Source: Gonatopus flavifemur (Eukaryota; Arthropoda; Insecta; Hymenoptera; Dryinidae). From it: a stretch of DNA of 64,000 nucleotides. How positions within the stretch are numbered: position 1 is the first letter of the stretch; each line of letters begins with the position of its first letter. Where the stretch lies: assembly GCA_018340375.1 (NCBI GenBank), contig JAFFJZ010000004.1:37546001-37610000 (forward strand), in the 5' to 3' direction. This document shows, in pieces, positions 10,498 to 21,181 of the stretch. Position numbers and translations under genes: made by a program. The notes below the pieces were generated by a model, which had not been told where the DNA came from, did no database searches, and was given only the letters and a program-made list of their open reading frames with translations.

Positions 10498-10594
10498 CAG
10501 CTCCACAGTTCAGAAAGGGTTCTTAATTGATTCATTCTGAACTCTTACAGTCCCAAATGAATTCATTATGAATTTCTTCTGGACTGTGGTGCTG
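10498..10594. repeat. 97-bp inverted-repeat element
   Basis: CAGCTCCACAGTTCAGAAAG (10498) is the imperfect inverse of the end at 10594 (CTTCTGGACTGTGGTGCTG). A small MITE, interior rich in GAATTCATT-type words. Confidence 0.6.
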
Positions 10595-10604
10595 TCGGGG
10601 TATA

Positions 10605-10692
10605 CATGTATGTACATGTATATATATATATATGTTTATGTGTATACATATGTATATGTATATATGTATATATGTATGTATGTGTGTATGTA
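10605..10692. repeat. (TA)n/(TATG)n microsatellite
   Basis: Run of TATATATA and TATGTATG units. It gives short open frames of Tyr/Val/Met on several frames that should not be read as genes. Confidence 0.9.
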
Positions 10693-10839
10693 TTTGCGGT
10701 CATGGAAAAAACACACGGCAGTAATTGTAGAATTAATCTATGTTTTTATTCATTTATCTTCATTGCAAGTACATTTTCCTTCATCACAAGTACAACTTGT
10801 GTGTACATGATATATGATTATGAATACAAGAATGAACAT

Positions 10840-13566
10840 AATTCTATACGTAACATTTTTTGATTCTGAAAATGGCTGATCAACCCACATCCATCTAGTT
10901 TCATATTACACTAGAACGCAGCAGATTTCGGTAGTACGAGGTGAAAGGTATGTGTAGACATGCATCTAAAGTTCAAGTACCTCAGGTACATTCATGTTCC
11001 GTGGCGGCGGCCGATTTCCTGCATAATATATGCACTCGATCAGTCTGGTTGAAGGATAACTAATATCGGCCTGATGACGTGCATACCCCATAAACCATAT
11101 CACGCTGACTATGTGTGCGCAAGTCCCTACAGTTCGCGCACCTGGTTTGCAAGTACAATAATAGCCTTCTATGAGGTCATCTTCAGTCCCCATTTCGTCA
11201 TCCATCTCTTCGTCATGATTGTTTGACCGATATGCTATCCATAGTTGATGCTTAGTGGCGTTGCGAAATCGAGAAAATACTCTTACTCTCATCAATTCTG
11301 GCTGAGGCAACCTGTTAACATCTCTCAACATTTCGAGATGGAATTCTTCATCATCCCTCTGCAGTTTATCTTGGATATAGGATGGCACTAGACGGATTTG
11401 ATATACACCTACCCTAAGGCTCCGTAAAAACTCCAGTGACAGTACTGGGAAATCTAATACTGCTGCAGCATCCAAATGCACCCATCTTTGAGCATTCCTG
11501 GTACTTAGATTTCCAACCTCAACTAATGCTCGCAAGACATTTGGCTCTTTTGCCTTCTCGATTAATTGTCGCGCCATTTGGATATCAGCTCCATCCATGA
11601 GAATACAAGGATGATATTTATTAATTATTGCTCCAGCTATCCGGTAAGAATCTCCCAAGTTCGGGATATGTTGAATTTGTATTATTTGCTGGAAGAATTT
11701 GGAAATACTTTTGATGTGTCCGTTTCTTGCTTCTACTAGCCACCTGGATTCAGTAATTAAACGCGAATCGTTAGCTTCTCTGTATTGAGTTGACGTTCCC
11801 CTACTCGAAGAAGTGCTGGCATTTTACATACAATCCCCAGGCGGGTTAATAACTCGGCGGCATCTTGATATCCTCTGTCGACTATAATTATGTCACCGTT
11901 TTGAAACCACGTCCTCATTCTATCAGCATCTCTCACAAACTCGTTTCGCAGGATAGCAGCATCATTGTTACGGGTATCACAGAAGTATTGTCCTTGAATA
12001 TCCGGTATATAGCCATTAGGTGCGATTATCAGAATAGGTTTGACTAAATGCCGACCCTTATGAACAGAGTACGACTGCCGGAGAGCTCTGAAATTGCTGC
12101 TTTTGGGAATGTAGCTATAAATCCCATCAATAAATGCAATCACTCGCGGGAAATCCGGCTCAGGATTGTACAACTCGTTGGCAAATTCCGTCACGTGGCT
12201 TTGAATATAACGTGCTCTTGTGATTGCATCAAGTCCAATATTCCTGGGTACGGAACGTTGCATCAAACATTTTCTGACAGTCGCAATAGCTAAACTTGAT
12301 GCTTGTCTGCTTGGATATTGAAATACAGCAGTGAGAAATTCATCAGAAAGTCCTTGGCGTAGCTCACACAAAAAAATGAGCAAATCCTTTTTACCAACAT
12401 ATCTGAAGCCATGTCCATTGGGCACCCTATCGCAGTAAGTGTATAATTCACGAAATTGCTGTTTCGTGATAGGGCAGAAACATTCAAATTCATGATCAGA
12501 TAGACTGTTTTCATCGTCAATTTTTGTTGTACTTATAGCTACACTACGGAGTCCTTGTAAAAATGTTTGGAGTTTTTGCTCCTCAATGATGTATGGTTGA
12601 TTGATGAACCTCAAACCAAGTAAGAGAGGCTGAAGAAGAAAACCTCGCTCATTTAGATGATCTGTACATGATCTCACATTTTCTGGTACATAAATATTCT
12701 GTACAATGAAGATATTGGGCCTACATTCAACTGATAATCTATGTATATCATTAGGAGAGTTGCAGATTGAACGAGTGCCGTTCGTAGTTTGGGTTAATAC
12801 GTCGAGTCTCATGGAATGGGGGTCTTGTTCCATCGTAATAATTTCATTACGAATCGATCGATTACAATTCATGCATATCCTTGTGAGTTGCGTTAATTCA
12901 AGAGGTGGCTGATTCAATGCGTCTCGTCTTCGGATAGCAATATGACGTTTCAGGGCGTTAACATCGCCATGTATTGATGTCGTCATTCGAGGAATGAATG
13001 CATTATCACAAATGTAACACTGTATGCGATTTCTAAAAGCCATATTGTTCTAGGAGATTTTTCTCATCTTGAATGAAGAATAAAGGGGAAACATGAATAT
13101 TCTGTGAGTTACATATACAGATTTGATTGTAATCTAAATACCTTTGCAGAAAATTATTACCAACCGTGGATTATAATTAGGTTACATATACGAAATACTG
13201 TCATGTTACTGGAGACAACGAACCAATGAATTTCAACTTTTGATAATGGGATTGATGGTCAATATTAGAAGGCATCCTTTCAATCCTCCGATGGAAACAT
13301 ATCAGCGAGGGAGAAAAAAATGTACCTGTCACAAAGGGCAATGAATAAGAACGTAAACAAACCCTACAATGACCGTCCTGTGATTTTTCAATAAACGTTA
13401 ATCAAAAGAACATGAATGTACCTCAGGTACTTGAACTTTAGATGCATGCCTACACATACCTTTCACCTCGTACTACCGACATCTGCTGCGTTCTAGTGTG
13501 ATATGAAACTAGATGGATGTGGGTTGATCAGCCATTTTCAGAATCAAAAAATGTTACGTATAGAAT
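10840..13566 (-). mobile_element. PHIS-type (ISL2EU/Harbinger-like) DNA transposon, long TIRs
   Basis: Terminal inverted repeats of about 150 bp: left from AATTCTATACGTAACATT (10840) to about 10998, right from about 13410 to AATGTTACGTATAGAATT (13566). They share CTACACATACCTTTCACCTC and AGTACCTCAGGTACATTC. If the mariner at the right end is ignored, the flanks read AT|AATTC...GAATT|AT, consistent with a 2-bp AT target duplication as in ISL2EU elements. It carries one transposase gene on the minus strand, broken by one frameshift. Total 2.7 kb. Confidence 0.88.
10966..13043 (-). pseudogene. DDE transposase with C-terminal SWIM zinc finger (one frameshift)
   Basis: The N-terminal frame runs 13043-11757 and the C-terminal frame from about 11755 to the stop at 10966; a single 1-nt shift separates them. 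Cys pairs near the N-terminus (CYIC, CMNC) suggest a zinc-binding module. The DDE core is recognisable: FIDGIYSYIP (first Asp, ~12125), QSYSVHKGRHLVKPILII, IIIVDRGYQDAAELL (second Asp, ~11877), and ESRWLVEARNGHIK (catalytic Glu, ~11730) lying just after the frameshift. The C-terminus has a SWIM finger, YYCTCKPGARTVGTCAH (CxC...CxH, ~11130). The DDE_Tnp_4 layout with W-x-VE-x-x-NG-x-K is that of PIF/Harbinger and ISL2EU transposases. An otherwise well-kept frame suggests recent inactivation. I see no second accessory gene (ISL2EU elements often carry a YqaJ nuclease), so the exact subgroup is uncertain. Confidence 0.85.
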
Positions 13567-13568
13567 TA

Positions 13569-14835
13569 CGAGGGTGGATTGATAAGTTTCCGGCCTGACC
13601 AAGAAAAACAACGTTTTTAAGGATTTTTTTTTTTTTTATTTCTCAACATAATCTCCTCCAAGGCTGATACATTTCTCATAGCGGTGTTCTAGTCTAGTAA
13701 TGCCATCTCTATAGACTGATTCGTCAAGCTCCTCAAAATACCCATTTACAGCTTCGATTACTTCTCCATTGTCCGCAAATCTCTTACCGCCAAGCCATTT
13801 TTTGAGGTTAGGAAACAGATAATAGTCACTCGGGGCTAGGTCTGGAGAGTAGGGAGGGTGCGGCATTAATTCAAACTTCAGATCGTTGATTTTAGCCATC
13901 GCAACGATTGACGTGTGCGCTGGTGCGTTATCGTGATGAAACAAGATTTTTTTCTTCGCCAGATGAGGTCGTTTAATTTTCACTTCGTGGCTCAAACGTT
14001 GCAATAAGTCTGCGTAGTATTGACCAGTGATAGTTTTACCCTTTTCAAGGTAATCAATGTATATAATACCTCTTGCATCCCAAAAAACAGTAGCCATAAC
14101 CTTGTTCGCCGAAAAAATTGTTTTTGCCTTCTTTGGAGTTGGTTCCCCTGGTCCAATCCACTGTTTAGACTGTTCTCTGGTTTCAGGAGTGTAGTGGTGG
14201 ACCCAAGTTTCGTCAACGGTTACGAATCGACGCAAAAATTCGCTTGGATTACGCTTATACAACGCCAAATTGGCGGTAGAAATGTTCTTTCGAATCAATT
14301 TTTGGTCGACTGTTAGCAAACGCGGCACCCATCTTGCACAGAGCTTTTCCATATACGTTCATATGACATCTTACAGGTCTCAGCTATCTCACGAACTTTT
14401 AATCTGCGATCTTTCAGCACTATTTGATGGATTTTTTAGATCATATCTGGAGTTGTGACCTCAATGGGGCGTCCTGAGCGAGGCTCATCAGAGGTGCTCA
14501 CACGACCCTTTTTAAACTCGGAAACCCACTGCTTAACGGTTGAATATGATGGGGAGGATGTCCCCAGTGTTGAGTCCATCTCTTCTTTAATTTACTTCGG
14601 CGTTAACCCCTTCAAATAAAAGTATTTGATGACAGCACGATTTTCCAGCTTTTCCATTTTCACGAAAAACACAGAGTCGTCTTGGTCAGCGTGCTCTCAA
14701 AACTAAACTAACATGGCGATCGGACTGAAACTATAGCTACAAGCTATCTAAGGATGGTACTATAGAACACCACCTCAAGGTAGGCCTAGTGGCGCCATCT
14801 CTTGGTCAGGCCGAAAACTTATCAATCCACCCTCG
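13569..14835 (-). mobile_element. mariner element 1, TA target duplication
   Basis: TIRs CGAGGGTGGATTGATAAG (13569) and CTTATCAATCCACCCTCG (14835), extended by GGCCTGACCAAGA on the inner side, flanked by TA at 13567-13568 and 14836-14837. Length 1267 bp, normal for mariner. It is inserted precisely at the outer end of the right TIR of the preceding DDE/SWIM transposon, so it is the younger of the two. Confidence 0.95.
13636..14657 (-). pseudogene. mariner transposase (DD34D), three defects
   Basis: Start ATG at 14657 (MEKLENRAVIKYFYLKG), followed by the paired HTH region with [22 protein letters not shown]. The catalytic frame from 14352 shows FVTVDETWVHHYTPET (D1), HHDNAPAH (D2) and YSPDLAPSDYYLFPNL (D3), with 34 residues between D2 and D3. 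Nonsense codons interrupt TPK*IKEEM and PDMI*KIHQ, and a frameshift precedes MEKLCARWVPRLL. The catalytic triad is intact, so loss of function is through the N-terminal lesions. A cut-and-paste transposase acting on its own TIRs in the nucleus. Confidence 0.93.
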
Positions 14836-14837
14836 TA

Positions 14838-15860
14838 TATCAAGAAAAATTCGTACATACGTCAGACGATTTGACATTTCGTCACCGCCATGTTAAATTT
14901 GGAAATATCGTGAAATGAAGTTGGAGGTTGCGTTTTGGAGAAACCTAAACATTCTTTCTATGGTCAGAATATCAAAGTTTTTTTCCATGATTATAAAGCT
15001 CTTCAAAAGTTCACACTGTGAAACAAAATATGTTGTAAAAGTGTTGTAACGTATATAATTGACATTACTTATCATAAAATACATTTCAGTATCAAAATTA
15101 TGTCATATTTCTCGTGAACTATACTTTTTTGAATGACATAAAATTTTAACATAAACGTACGTAGAATTATAATCAAAACGATGTATCGGTAATTGACCGT
15201 TACACGTACAATTCGTTCATCATAATCAAAGATCGTTCTTTCTCTAAATAAATGGTCCTCTTTTTTTATGAATGAATAAGAATTTTATCGATCAAATCTT
15301 ATGCGGGATAATAACCAAACTAATCGATCTCAATTCAATCACATTTATGAAGGGTTCATGGGAAGTGTAATGTAATTTTTCCATGCGGAATAGTTTCATT
15401 CGTATATACATATAAGTTCTATTACGATAAATCACGTGCAATATTGTAAAATTCCATCAATCGATTGATTATTTCGGAAACCTTGAAATTTTGAATATAA
15501 TAAAAAATAATCAAATGGTTACTTTGAAACGCAGCTGCCAGTTGCATCTTAAAATATTTTCGAAATCAACATGGCGACGACGTAATGTCAAATCGTCTCG
15601 CGTATTCACCAATTTTTTACAGAGAATGGAAAGTGATTTCACCGCTACATTTATATTTATGGCGCAATCCCAAACAAGCACTATGGTGAAATATTTTTTA
15701 AATTTCACATCAATTGCTATTTTGCACAAAAGTTTGGAGCAAAGTTTTCCTCGCTTCAACTATACCTATGTGCTATATGTGTGTACCTACACATTCACAG
15801 TTCTACTGTGCTCGAGGGCCCTTAAGCACGCATTGCAACAGTAATTTCGACATTTACGGG
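14838..15860. other. AT-rich stretch without a recognisable gene
   Basis: Short unmatched open frames only (117 codons at 15491-15844, plus strand, no motif). No TIR, tandem repeat or RNA gene seen. The right half leads into the GC-richer repeat block at 15860. Confidence 0.5.
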
Positions 15861-16190
15861 TCTGGTGCGGACCTGGTACAGCTCTATTGCATGCATGTTC
15901 TGGGCTTGGTGCGGTCTTGGTGCGAACACGTTCCGGGATTTATCGTCCATCGTCATTCACTGTGTGCGGGTTTATTGCAGCTATGGTGCAATCGTGTTGC
16001 GGGTGTACGATTCGCCAAACGGCCTTGGTGCAAACGTGGTGTGGGCGTAATCATTTTTGTGTGCAGGAGTGTTGCAGATGTGGTGCAGGCATATACGGTA
16101 CTGTTATGGGCGTGGTGCGGGTGCTTACAGTATTATTGCGGGTTCAGTACAGATGCGCCCGCAACACATCCGTAACAGTACCGTATATTT
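15860..16190. repeat. Degenerate GGTGCGG / TATTGC minisatellite with terminal inversion
   Basis: The words TGGTGCGG, TGGTGCA and ATTGCAGG/ATTGCGGG recur irregularly every ~25-40 bp in an otherwise AT-rich region. At the right end TATACGGTACTGTTATGG (~16092) is inverted as CCGTAACAGTACCGTATA (~16170-16187). All three forward frames are largely open because stops are rare in the word, so the ~150-codon frame (15714-16175) is probably not a gene. Resembles other word-built MITEs in the window. Confidence 0.6.
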
Positions 16191-16199
16191 TCATTTCAG

Positions 16200-17484
16200 C
16201 GATTTAAAAATTTTAACTCGGGTTACTCTAGAAAAAATCATGATTTATTATAGAATATGAATGGTTTTGTGACATCGTCGTCTTTTTTTCGACAAATATG
16301 AAAAAAAAAATTCTTATATATGTATAGATATATATATATATATGTATATCAACTTGAGAAATTTTCACCATAGAATTTTCTATTTCTTTCTCTTTTTGAA
16401 AAAACACATACTGTAGATTATATGGTTACGCCATTGCTTCAGTTTATAAAACTTTCTCATAATATAAACGAATCACAATAGGGGAAGTGACTGAACAGAG
16501 CTTTGTTGTTCATGAAACCTGAGACAATGGCTATGTTCTCTAATACTTGACACTCACTGATCACGTGATCGAGTGAGTCCAACACTTCTTTATATGATGG
16601 ATATTAACTTTTGAACATTTTTCATTATTAAATAATTTTCTTTGATGAATTCATATGAGTCTTATGCCTTTATTCTTGTAATTCTTATATTTATATTCTT
16701 TTGAGTTCATCTTGTGCTTTTATAAGTCTGTGTTTCAAATTTATAAACCAAGAAAAGATTTATATTAAAATCCCAGCTTACAAATTTTACAATCAAGATT
16801 TTTCTTTTCTTACATGTGAGGTAAAATATTCAAACAAATAATGAACACTCAGCCTCCTACCAAATTCAAATCTATAATAATCAAATGATGCAGTTGCCGC
16901 ACAAACATGTGATAAACTTTCCCAGTACGGAGTGTAGAATTCATCAGATTTGTAGGATGTATTTGAGCCTTATGAATTGAATTTTACAGAATAAATATCC
17001 AGTTGGTCTGGTGAATTCTGCATCATCATTTTTTTGTGAAACTGCATCATTTATGAAAATTGTTGAGAATTTTCAACGGAATATGAAAGAGTTTCCTTAT
17101 GGAATAAAGAAATTCCAGACATAGAAACGCTTACGCCTTTGAGAATTGTCAGCAACCTAAAGTGCCAAATGTTTACGTGATCTCAAGTGGCATTTTCTTA
17201 GGAATGATACACTAGTGTATTGTGTGTGAGATCTTGAGGTATGGTAGGAGATGAAGCAAAACCACTGAAGGAAATATTCTATATTTCCTGTACAGAGGAC
17301 TTATCCCCACTAAAAAACCCAAATTGCCCCTACAATCATCATATAAAAGAGCGTGTCGAGCCCCATAGAGACACATTTCGTTTTTCCGAGATCAACCTAT
17401 CAATTAGACTTCCAACATTCATCTTTGCACTCTCCCAGTTAAACTAAACGTTCCATTGGACTTATTTCCAGTGATCTGATTCTA
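16200..17484. other. AT-rich stretch, one TA microsatellite
   Basis: Contains a (TA)n run at 16316-16350 and no recognisable gene, TIR or RNA. The 68-codon frame at 17241-17447 has no identifiable motif. Confidence 0.5.
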
Positions 17485-17668
17485 TTGGGAGTACAAATTA
17501 ATTCGGTCCGTTTTTTTACAGTTGAAGATGCGTTTATTTCAGAAGAACATGAATTATCAAATTAATCAAAGTATTGTCCATCGCTAGCTATCACTTTTTC
17601 CCATCTTTCGGGTGGTTTTCGAATCCCGTTACGGAAAAACGTCTCGTCTTTCGAGGCAATCCAAGTTA

Positions 17669-17777
17669 CTCTAACAAGGTTCCGAAAATGGCCAATAATG
17701 GCCCATTATCGGCCATGGAATGGCCTTTATCGGCCAATGATTGGCCATTACTGGCCATTCGTGAAACCCTGTTAGGG
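17669..17777. mobile_element. 109-bp palindromic MITE inside mariner 2
   Basis: Left CTCTAACAAGGTTCCGAAAA and right (inverse) CCCTAACAGGGTTTCACGAA, both continuing as TGGCCANTAATGGCC. Flanked by TA at 17667-17668 and 17778-17779. The body consists of several copies of the word AATGGCC/GGCCATT. Removing it restores continuity of the surrounding mariner 3' coding sequence, which proves insertion. Confidence 0.92.
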
Positions 17778-17789
17778 TAGGAGCCAATT

Positions 17790-18712
17790 TTCGATTTCTT
17801 CGAACGAAGTGAACCAGTGGCCTGCCAAATCGTGCTGCATCTGTTGGAATAACCAGTAATCATGAGGAGCAATGTCCGGCGAGTACGGTAGAATATCCCA
17901 CTTGAAGGTTTCCAGATAATTTTTCACTACTTTTGCGACATGAGGCCGAGCGTTATCGTGTAAAAGAATAACTCTGTCATGTCTTTCCTTGTGGTCCGGA
18001 CGTTCTTCTCGTCACGCACGACTCAAGCGAATCAATTATAGCCTATACCGATCACCCGTATTAGAATCACCAGGTTTTAGCAACTCATAGTATTTAACAC
18101 CCTTTTGGTCCCACCAGATACAAAGCATGATCTTTGAACCATGAATATTCCCCTTTGGTGTCGATGTTGGAGTCGATGGCGACGATTGACCGGGCATAGC
18201 ATAGCATTCCCTTTTCTTGGGGTTATCGTAGGATATCCATTTTTCATCTCCTGTCACAATCCGATGTGAGAACCCCTCTCTTCGTTGTCTTTGAATCAAC
18301 TGCTCGCAAGTGAAAAATCGCCGTTCAATGTCTCTAGGCTTCAAGTTATAAGGCACCCAATTGCCTTGCTTTTGAATCATGCCCATGGATTGTAATCGTA
18401 CGGAAACTGCTTGTTGCGTAACTCCTAATGATTCCGCAAGCTCCTGTTGCGTTTGACTCGGATCTTCGTCAAGTAGAGCCTCCAATTTCCCGTTTTCGAA
18501 TTTTTGTGGTTGTCCTGAGCTACGCTTGTCTTCGACACTGAAATCGCCATTCTTGAAACGTCGAAACTATTCCCTACATGATTCATCAATGGGAGCATTG
18601 TCACCATAAACTTCCACAAGCATTCGATGGGCTCGAGCTGCACTTTTTTTCCAATTAAAACAGAAAATTAGCACCTCCCACAAATGCTGCTCAGTTAAAA
18701 TGAAATTTGACA
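17790..18712 (-). pseudogene. mariner transposase (second family), degraded
   Basis: Start MSNFILTEQHLWEVLIF near 18712, then SAARAHRMLVEVYGDNAP and SCRE*FRRFKNGDFSVEDK, where TAG replaces a conserved Trp codon. The open part 18485-18036 has the second helix-turn-helix (QTQQELAESLGVTQQAVS) and the first catalytic block RIVTGDEKWISYDNPKK. After a stop at ~18036 and another shortly after, HDNARPHVAKVV (D2) and LPYSPDIAPHDYWLF (D3) follow. D2-D3 spacing is 31 rather than 34, because three codons of the usual LPHPPYSPD are missing. This differs in sequence from mariner 1 and belongs to another mariner lineage. Confidence 0.9.
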
Positions 18713-18963
18713 TACTTTACTGAGTAGAATTCGGGATTCTAGAAGGAACCCGGAGTGATATCAACTGAATATTATTCATAAGTGTCTAACCTCTCTGAAA
18801 AAATTGAAATCGGTCGTGACTATGAAACATTCATGGGAGCGAGAGTCATCTTTTCAAACCGGACCGAACTAATTTGTACTCCCAATAATTATCAACAAGT
18901 AAGTAAAAAAAAAACTAACACGAATTTCATGGAACTTTTTCTCTGAATTTCAAAATTTTCCGC

Positions 18964-19360
18964 CATACAAGTCACACACGGTCATCGGTGGCCAACGTGA
19001 ATTGATAGTTGGAAATCTATAGATTGAACAAATCTGAATATTTCGCACCTGATTGCATGATTCAGATTTGTTAGTTTTTATAGTCTGTTTCCTATTCATT
19101 TTCCTCCAAATTTCTAATATACGATTCATGCACAGTCATTGGTGGTGAACGTGAGTCGAAAGTTAGAAATCAATAAATTGAACAAGTCTGAATATTTTGT
19201 ACCTGATTGCATGATTCAGATTCGTCAATTTGATAATCAATCTCCTAATTATTCCTATTCAATCTTCTAATATGCGATTCACGCACAGTCATTGGTGGGG
19301 AACACAAATCTAGAGTTGGAAGTATTTTGCGCCCGATTGCATGATTTAGATTTCTTTCCC
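18964..19360. repeat. Three tandem copies of a ~153-bp unit
   Basis: The landmark CACRGTCATYGGTGG recurs at about 18975, 19131 and 19281 (spacing ~156 and ~150). Each is followed by GTTGGAAAT or GTTAGAAAT, then CTGAATATTT and CCTGATTGCATGATTCAGATT in the same order. The third copy has lost its middle. Confidence 0.8.
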
Positions 19361-19453
19361 AATTCTCTTCCTATTAACTGTTGAATATCCCCCCCCCCCT
19401 TTGAATTTGCATTCTCATTTTTTGTTTCTTTTTTTTTTATTCTTTTTTTTTAG

Positions 19454-19768
19454 TGATTAACATAATCAGGTCCCTTCTTCAAGCTATTGAACCCTTAGAC
19501 AGAAGGAGAGTTTTTCGGAGGGGAATGGTTGAAAGAAATCTGCCCCTCATCCAAGCAGAGCTGTAAACTGAGGAAGAACACCCTGCAGGATGAGAGTCAG
19601 TTAGCTGAAATTAAGAAGAGGATCACTGGATTGATAGCAAAGATTCCCGAAGAAAAAATAACATTGAATAAGAGAAAGATTGTAACTACGGAGGACTCGA
19701 CTCAGAGACCACCACCTGTAAGGTCAAATCGAGACCAAATCTTCCACCCAGGTGCCGGACCTTCGTAA
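19454..19768 (+). other. Open frames after a T-rich acceptor-like tract; unassigned
   Basis: After a long T tract ending in TTTAG (~19454), one frame reads VINIIRSLLQAIEPLDRRRV and continues to a stop (~19565). An overlapping frame (to 19768) reads basic, lysine-rich PEEKITLNKRKIVTTED and ends RSNRDQIFHPGAGPS. Composition is more coding-like than the flanks. It could be a terminal exon with a frameshift or a retroelement 5' coding piece; I recognise no domain. Confidence 0.25.
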
Positions 19769-19959
19769 GAAAGAGATGAGAATTTCACAAATGCAAGAAA
19801 TGTATTAACCTCATTGACAATTACTCCTCTCTGTCATATGAGGATTTGATGAAAATCTCTTTCTCGTAGGAGGAATTACAGAAAATCTGTTCCTATAGAG
19901 TGTCCTATGCCGGTGCCTGGAGAGCGTGGAGAAATGGATAGAAAATAGATTCAAATCTA

Positions 19960-20190
19960 TATACAGGGTGACCCAAGTCGGATAGATTATATTTGAGGAG
20001 CGTATTCTGCAGCAAAAATGCAACAACTTTTCCATTTGGCGAAACTTTTTTGAGGCTTAGTTTTTGAGATATGAGCATTTTTAGATTTTGTTTTCAAATC
20101 CACTGTATGCTACATATTTGAGCTTGACACCATTGGCTAAGTTGGGAAACGGCGAATCTCTGGAAAAAAAATTCAACTATCCTATCATCT
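19960..20190. repeat. Half-copy of the GGTGTCCC-type MITE seen at 6271
   Basis: Starts TACAGGGTGACCCAAGTCGG, then matches the left half of the 6271 element in order: TATTCTGCAG-AAAATGCAA, TTTTTGAGATATGAGCATT, TCAAATCCA, TATGCTACATA, AACGGCGAATCTCTGGA. No right end, so truncated at about 20190. Confidence 0.65.
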
Positions 20191-20191
20191 A

Positions 20192-20560
20192 GTGGGTGGA
20201 TAATCGATCCAATTTTTTATCCAAGCAAATTTGTCGAACGAATTCATTCCACTTCCTTCGAAAAGCCGATCGACGTTTCGGATCGATACGATCCTTTATC
20301 AAGATACAAATTAATATCATCGTAGAGGGGAGAAAACGTTGTTGAATGAAATTTCATCCGGACCCATCTACTCGGATGTGGGTAGTTTTCATATATTGGT
20401 TGGGATAATGCTTGGCGCAGGAATTCAATGACTCAGTGGGCGGATAATCGATCCAATTTTTAGCCAAGCAAATTTGTCGAACGAATTCATTTTACTTCCT
20501 TCGAGTAGCCGATCGACGTTTCGGATCGATACGATCCTTCATCAAGATACAAAATTAATA
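20192..20560. repeat. Two direct copies of a ~125-bp sequence, 242 bp apart
   Basis: GTGGGTGGATAATCGATCC (20194) and GTGGGCGGATAATCGATCC (20436) each begin ~125 bp of near-identical sequence containing GAACGAATTCATT, then GATCGACGTTTCGGATCGAT and ACGATCCTTYATCAAGATAC. The GACGTTTCGG...ATCAAG pattern resembles the direct repeats flanking Penelope-like elements; that link is from memory of such motifs and is unproven. No reverse transcriptase is present. Confidence 0.7.
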
Positions 20561-20579
20561 TAATCTGTAATACATAAAT

Positions 20580-21180
20580 TACAATACAACGTACAACGCT
20601 TTTTTCACAAAAGGTGTGAAAAGTTTTTGAATGTGATAATTCTCGTTGTTACGGTGTTCGAAGCTACTCTTTTTCATCACAAAAATTCCATTATCAAGTA
20701 TTGACCATGCTATGTGTGTTTTTTATTGGTATAGTGGATGTTGTGGCGTTATCAGGCTATTTCAAAAAATATATATATGGGGTTTCCATGGGGTTTTCTT
20801 GGGATTTTCATGGAAAAAGAGGAATTTTGATGAGAAAAATTGAATTCCCGATGAGAATCGACGTATCTCGTTTGGCATACGTGATTTCGAACAGAAAAAT
20901 TATTTTTCAAAGAATTCCCAAAAAACGGTGAATTCGAATAGGTAATGAAGGAAAAAGTGAGAAAAAGTAGAAAAAACGTAGGAAAATTGGTAGAAGTCAA
21001 GAAAAAGGCAAGATATAGGCAAGAAAAGGACAAGTTGGAATTTTTTCATTGAAAACGGTGTTTTAATGACCATCGAGTCGACTGGTGCGAAATTATAAAA
21101 AAGTTAAAAAAATATTCAAAAAGTGTTCATTCGAGATATGACCCTAAAAACCAGAATATGAAGGAAAAGGTTTCTTCAAA
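20580..21180. other. No recognisable gene
   Basis: AT-rich, with purine-rich GAAAAA runs and GGGTTTTCTTGGGATTTTCATGG words. I see nothing assignable. Confidence 0.5.
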
Positions 21181-21181
21181 T

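Larger units (their letters stand above)
17485..18885 (-). mobile_element. mariner element 2, TA target duplication, carries a nested MITE
   Basis: TIRs TTGGGAGTACAAATTAATTC (17485) and its inverse ending TAATTTGTACTCCCAA (18885), continuing into CGGTCCG; flanked by TA on both sides (17483-17484, 18886-18887). 1401 bp, of which 109 bp plus a TA duplication is the inserted MITE at 17669-17777. Confidence 0.94.

Noticed and set aside
10568..10863. Tyr/Met/Val-rich frames of 80-85 codons
   Set aside because: Produced by the (TA)n/(TATG)n microsatellite.
15714..16175. 153-codon plus-strand open frame, Cys/Trp-rich
   Set aside because: Lies in the GGTGCGG/ATTGC word array; neighbouring frames are equally open and the residues follow the repeat word.
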